DNA from: Streptomyces sp. ISL-10
GTDB lineage: Bacteria; Actinomycetota; Actinomycetes; Streptomycetales; Streptomycetaceae
Length of the DNA: 37,212 nt
Assembly (NCBI RefSeq): GCF_018614575.1
Contig: NZ_JAGGOJ010000023.1
Span: 1-37,212, forward strand
Direction: 5' to 3'
Shown: positions 34,003-37,212 of the stretch, one piece after another
Layout of the letters: the number at the start of each line of letters is the position of its first letter
Numbering within the stretch: position 1 is the stretch's first letter
Position numbers and translations under genes: made by a program
The notes under the pieces: generated by a model
Database searches by the model: none
Seen by the model: the letters and a program-made list of their open reading frames with translations, nothing else
Told to the model about the DNA's origin: nothing

Positions 34003-34617
34003 ATGCCCCGTGGCCGCTATTCGCTCCACGATCCGCACGATCACACCCCCCTCGGTGAAGAGCACTTCCAATGCGCCCCCGGCCCTTCCGGCTGGCGCTA
34101 TGTCTCCCGCACACTCACCCCCACCGGCGATCAGGCCGGGACGATCGACCTGGCCCTCGACGAGCTCGGCCGCCCCATCCGGCTCGAACTCCACGCAGCG
34201 GACTGGCAGGTCCGCGGTGCCGCCCTGGACGGCGTCACCTGGGTCCGGACCGACCCCTCCGGGGCCCATGCCACGGAAGGCAATGTGCGCGCCCATGCCT
34301 TCACCGGCACTTCCCCCGCTTTCCTCGTCGCGACCGCCCGCCTGCTGCGCCTCACCCCCTCCGCCCCCGCGACCCGCGTACGCCTGGTCGCCTTCACGGA
34401 CCCGGTCCTCGCCCCCCGCACGGTCGACCAGTCCTGGGCCCTGATGAAGAGTGAAGCGCACACCACTGACAACGCCCCCCTGACCGTGGACGAATACCAG
34501 GTCAGCGCCCTGGACACGGGCGAACAGCACACCGTCCACATCGCCGGAGACGTGGTCCTCGCAGCGCCGGGCATCGAACTCGAAGACCTCGAAAGTCCGC
34601 CGTCGGTCTTTCGCTGA
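34003..34617 (+). CDS. Protein of unknown function
   Basis: I do not recognise this 204-residue protein. It starts PRGRYSLHDPHDHTPLGEEH, has no signal peptide or membrane segment, and looks rich in beta strands (for example GWRYVSRTLTPTG, RPIRLELHAADWQVRGAAL and TRVRLVAFTDPVLAPRTVDQ). Its composition is typical of the chromosome, which argues for a real gene. AAGGA lies about 11 bases before the ATG. It stands between the ahcY terminator and the convergent RDD gene, with its own short upstream region. The shape vaguely recalls lipid-binding or heme-degradation beta-barrels, but no motif supports this. Confidence 0.7.
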   Translation: MPRGRYSLHDPHDHTPLGEEHFQCAPGPSGWRYVSRTLTPTGDQAGTIDLALDELGRPIRLELHAADWQVRGAALDGVTWVRTDPSGAHATEGNVRAHAFTGTSPAFLVATARLLRLTPSAPATRVRLVAFTDPVLAPRTVDQSWALMKSEAHTTDNAPLTVDEYQVSALDTGEQHTVHIAGDVVLAAPGIELEDLESPPSVFR

Positions 34618-34725
34618 CGCCCCCCGCCCGCAGCGGTCGATCCGTCCACGGGCCGAACCGGCGGCCCGTCCGGTCGCAGGTCCGTCCAGTCGCGGAGCCG
34701 CTCGGTCGTTTTGGTGCCCGACCGT

Positions 34726-35814
34726 CTAGGCGGGCGGCGCGAATCCGGTCGACGACGACGGCCTCACGTCGACGGGCGACGGACGACGTCCGTCCCTCTC
34801 GTCGGGGACCGCGGTGGCGGCCACGGCCTCTGCGCCGGACGCCGCGACCCCCTCTGCACCGGTCCCGCCGCCGGCCCCGGTCCCGGCGGCCTGACCGGGA
34901 CTCGCCCAGGCCGCCCCGGATTCGACGGACTCATGGCCGGTGATCCCGGGCCGCTCGGGCCCAGCCGCCGCCGGTCCAGCCGACGCAGGCCCTCGCGACG
35001 GCTCCGGTGCAGCGACCTCCCGACCCAAGGCGGCACGGCTGTCCGCGTCGGCGGACCTCGCCGCCGCAGCGAAGGCACGTCGCGCATCACGCGCCTGCCG
35101 CTCGTTCACCACGGCCGCCAGATAGGCAGCGGGCGGCACACCCTGAGGAACCGGCGTTCCGGTGCGGGCGGCCAGGTCCCCCGCCAGCCGTTGCGCCATG
35201 GACCAGCTCACCGCGGTGTCCAGTTGTCGCATGCGCGTCAGGTACTGGCGTATGGCGAGCCACAGATCATCAGGAACGCCTGACAGAGCGAGCTCGGAGA
35301 ACCGCCCGACCAGCCATGGCGGCGGCGGCGGAACGACCAATGCCGCGCGCGCTGCCGGCACGCGCTCACGGACGACCAACGTCCCCGCGAAGACGTCGCC
35401 GATGCGCCGCCCCCGCGCCGAGACCAGCGAGGCGATAAGGGCGATGACCCCGAACGACATGAGGATCTCCACGACCCCGATCGCTCCTCGCACCAGCGCA
35501 TGCCGGAAGCGGATGGGGCCGCCGTCGTCCCGCACGACCCGGAGCCCACAGGCCAGCTTGCCCAGTGACCGACCATGGCTGAGCGTCTCCACAGCGATCG
35601 GCGCGCCCACCAGCACCAGCAGGAACGTCGCGATCGAAACCGCCATGACCGCGGCCTCGTCCAGAGACGCTGTGGCCACCGCCAGCCCGATCGACACCAG
35701 CAGGTATGCCGTCCACACCACCACGAGGTCGATCGCCAGCGCGAGCGCCCTGCTCGGCAACCTCGCAGGCTGCAGTCCCAGTACGACCGCGTCCCCCGTC
35801 ACAAGCCCGCTCAC
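34726..35814 (-). CDS. RDD family membrane protein with long Ala/Gly/Pro tail
   Basis: The 362-residue protein has an N-terminal RDD domain: LPSRALALAIDLVVVWTAYL (with the conserved Arg and Asp), a second hydrophobic segment VSIATFLLVLVGAPIAVETL, the loop GRSLGKLACGLRVV, and a third helix near IGVVEILMSFGVIALIASLV. The remaining 200 or so residues are cytoplasmic, first helical (WLAIRQYLTRMRQLDTAVSW) and then low-complexity Ala/Gly/Pro. I chose GTG 35814, which has GAGGGG eight bases upstream; upstream frame would cover the divergent promoter. RDD proteins have been linked to ion or osmolyte transport, not proven here. It is divergent from the SpoIIM-like gene, 124 bases apart. Confidence 0.86.
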   Translation of the reverse strand: MSGLVTGDAVVLGLQPARLPSRALALAIDLVVVWTAYLLVSIGLAVATASLDEAAVMAVSIATFLLVLVGAPIAVETLSHGRSLGKLACGLRVVRDDGGPIRFRHALVRGAIGVVEILMSFGVIALIASLVSARGRRIGDVFAGTLVVRERVPAARAALVVPPPPPWLVGRFSELALSGVPDDLWLAIRQYLTRMRQLDTAVSWSMAQRLAGDLAARTGTPVPQGVPPAAYLAAVVNERQARDARRAFAAAARSADADSRAALGREVAAPEPSRGPASAGPAAAGPERPGITGHESVESGAAWASPGQAAGTGAGGGTGAEGVAASGAEAVAATAVPDERDGRRPSPVDVRPSSSTGFAPPA

Positions 35815-35938
35815 CGCAGCCACCCCTCGCGTTCCTCGGCCTTCCCTGCCCCGTGAATCCTCAGTCTGCCAAGCTGACCGGAAGCGCGCCGCAGTAGTAC
35901 GGACCCTACGCACCCAGTGCCTGGAGCAGCAGCCGACC

Positions 35939-36946
35939 ATGGACCTCGACGTCTTTGTCACCGCCCACCGCGCAGAGTGGGATCGTCTCGACTACCTCCT
36001 GCACAGGGGGCGCCATCTCACCGGAGCCGAGGCCGACGAACTCGTCGCCCTGTACCAGCGCACGGCCACGCATCTCTCTCTCATCCAGTCCAGCGCTCCG
36101 GACCCGATGCTCACGGGCAGGCTCACCCAGCTCGTGGCCCGGGCACGCGCCACGGTCACGGGCACCCGGCGAGCCGGCTGGCGGGACGCCGTCACCTTTC
36201 TGACGGCGGGTTTTCCGGCAGCGGTCTACCGCTCCCGCCACTGGTGGATACCGACGGCAGTCCTCTCGACGCTGCTGGCGGCCGTGATCGGCTGGTGGAT
36301 CGGCACCCACCCCGAGGTCCAGTCCGCGATCGCGGCTCCCGAGGAGCTGCGCCAACTGACCAAGCCGGGCGGCGACTACGAGACGTACTACTCCAGCCAC
36401 CCCGCGGCGTCGTTCGCCGCCCAGGTCTGGACGAACAACGCCCAGGCCGCGGCCATGTGCCTGACGCTCGGCGCGTTCCTGTGCCTCCCGGTCATCTGGA
36501 TCTTGTTCCTCAATGTCCTCAACCTGGGAGTCGGCATCGGCCTGATGTCGTCCGCCGGTCGACTCGACACGTTCCTCGGCCTGATCCTTCCGCATGGGCT
36601 GCTGGAACTGACGGCCGTGTTCGTCGCGGCCGGAACCGGTCTTCGCCTGGGCTGGACGGTCATCGATCCCGGCCCGCAGAGCCGGCGGACCGCCCTCGCC
36701 CAACAGGGCCGGGCCGCGATCGGGATGGCGATAGGTCTGGCCCTTGTCCTCTTCGTCTCCGGTGTGATCGAGGGATTCGTGACGCCGTCCGGCCTCCCGA
36801 CCTGGGCCCGGATCACGATCGGCATCGTCGCTGAGCTGGCATTTCTCGCTTACGTGTACATCCTCGGCGGCCGAGCCGCGCGGGCCGGGGAGACCGGTGA
36901 CGTCGCTGAGCCGGACCGCAGCGCTGAGCTCCCGTCCGCAGCCTGA
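35939..36946 (+). CDS. SpoIIM-like (DUF95) integral membrane protein
   Basis: The 335-residue protein fits the stage II sporulation protein M family. A soluble N-terminal helical part (1-100: MDLDVFVTAHRAEWDRLDYL and ADELVALYQRTATHLS) is followed by about five or six membrane helices, including WWIPTAVLSTLLAAVIGWWI, AAMCLTLGAFLCLPVIWILF and GLILPHGLLELTAVFVAAGT. The HGxxEL motif in the fifth segment is a family hallmark. In Bacillus SpoIIM is part of an engulfment complex with SpoIID and SpoIIP; actinobacterial homologues instead often neighbour RDD, MoxR and DUF58 genes. The start is backed by GGAG about 12 bases upstream. Confidence 0.87.
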   Translation: MDLDVFVTAHRAEWDRLDYLLHRGRHLTGAEADELVALYQRTATHLSLIQSSAPDPMLTGRLTQLVARARATVTGTRRAGWRDAVTFLTAGFPAAVYRSRHWWIPTAVLSTLLAAVIGWWIGTHPEVQSAIAAPEELRQLTKPGGDYETYYSSHPAASFAAQVWTNNAQAAAMCLTLGAFLCLPVIWILFLNVLNLGVGIGLMSSAGRLDTFLGLILPHGLLELTAVFVAAGTGLRLGWTVIDPGPQSRRTALAQQGRAAIGMAIGLALVLFVSGVIEGFVTPSGLPTWARITIGIVAELAFLAYVYILGGRAARAGETGDVAEPDRSAELPSAA

Positions 36947-37005
36947 CGGGCGGATGTGCGTAGAGCCCCTCTGAGCTGCTAGTCTCCTCTTCGCCCACGA
37001 ACCCG

Positions 37006-37034
37006 TTGACACGGGGCGCGTGGGGAGGTAGATT
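37006..37034 (+). promoter_or_regulatory. Ribosomal RNA operon promoter, consensus type
   Basis: TTGACA (37006-37011) and TAGATT (37029-37034) are separated by exactly 17 bases, a near-ideal principal-sigma promoter. It lies in the leader region of an rRNA operon. Streptomyces rrn operons are known to carry several tandem promoters. Confidence 0.85.
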
Positions 37035-37212
37035 CGGACAGTTGCCGGGACTGGACAGGTTCGGGCGTGAACATCTAGAGTCTCTCTCGCTTCCGCCGGG
37101 ACTGGGTTCCCGAGAAGCCATTCCGAAGCTTTATCCGAATCATGAAGCCGATTTGGTCGGCCGAAATGCTTCTGATAAAGTCGGAGCCGCTGGAAAGGGA
37201 AGCGCGAAAGCG
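37035..37212 (+). promoter_or_regulatory. rRNA operon leader with a second candidate promoter
   Basis: The segment holding CTGATAAAGTCGGAGCC and GGAAAGGGAAGCGCGAAAG is, from memory, typical of the sequence upstream of 16S rRNA in streptomycetes. TTGGTC (37153-37158) and TAAAGT (37176-37181), 17 bases apart, form another promoter candidate. The 16S gene itself lies outside the window. Confidence 0.8.

Noticed and set aside
37035..37212. Short open frames and a possible protein gene at the right edge
   Set aside because: The sequence fits an rRNA operon leader with tandem promoters.

Overview
The window is high-GC actinobacterial DNA and almost certainly comes from a Streptomyces chromosome core. 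The evidence is the codon bias, the F420 biosynthesis genes, a sporulation-type whiB, five LytR-CpsA-Psr (LCP) genes around a glycosyltransferase, and a typical streptomycete rRNA leader at the right edge. From memory, the order sahH, manA, manB, whiB resembles the SCO3023-SCO3034 neighbourhood of S. coelicolor; this was not checked by search. No insertion sequence, prophage, CRISPR array or tRNA was seen.

Left part (1-15,168): the 3' end of an acyl-CoA dehydrogenase, then a cell-envelope block. It holds five LCP wall-polymer ligase paralogues, all on the minus strand, interrupted by a plus-strand thioesterase and a family 2 glycosyltransferase. It continues with a truncated acyl-CoA-synthetase-like protein (TIGR03089 type), a secreted PGRP/amidase, a mannose-1-phosphate guanylyltransferase-like enzyme and an AlkA-like DNA glycosylase.

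Middle (15,169-26,011): a minus-strand group of cupin/cysteine dioxygenase, fbiA and fbiB (coenzyme F420 tailoring). Then a roughly 670-base intergenic region with a consensus-like promoter leading into whiB. Next comes a 1253-residue membrane glycosyltransferase translationally coupled to a secreted DUF5719 protein, followed by a degenerate metallopeptidase-fold protein and a DUF3499 protein.

Right part (26,012-37,212): a mannose/one-carbon block on the plus strand. It contains manB, a Trm112-like zinc-ribbon protein, a SIS-domain sugar isomerase-like protein, manA, a cation diffusion facilitator and S-adenosylhomocysteinase. These are followed by a gene of unknown function and a divergent RDD / SpoIIM-like membrane pair. 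The window ends in the promoter and leader region of an rRNA operon, before the 16S gene.

Taken together, manA, manB and the manC-like enzyme could supply GDP-mannose. The glycosyltransferases and LCP proteins could build and attach wall glycopolymers, and the amidase could remodel the wall. The least understood parts are the giant glycosyltransferase/DUF5719 pair and the set of five LCP paralogues, four of which end in a lone cysteine. Several intergenic gaps carry short degenerate repeats, and strong bidirectional hairpins separate several transcription units.
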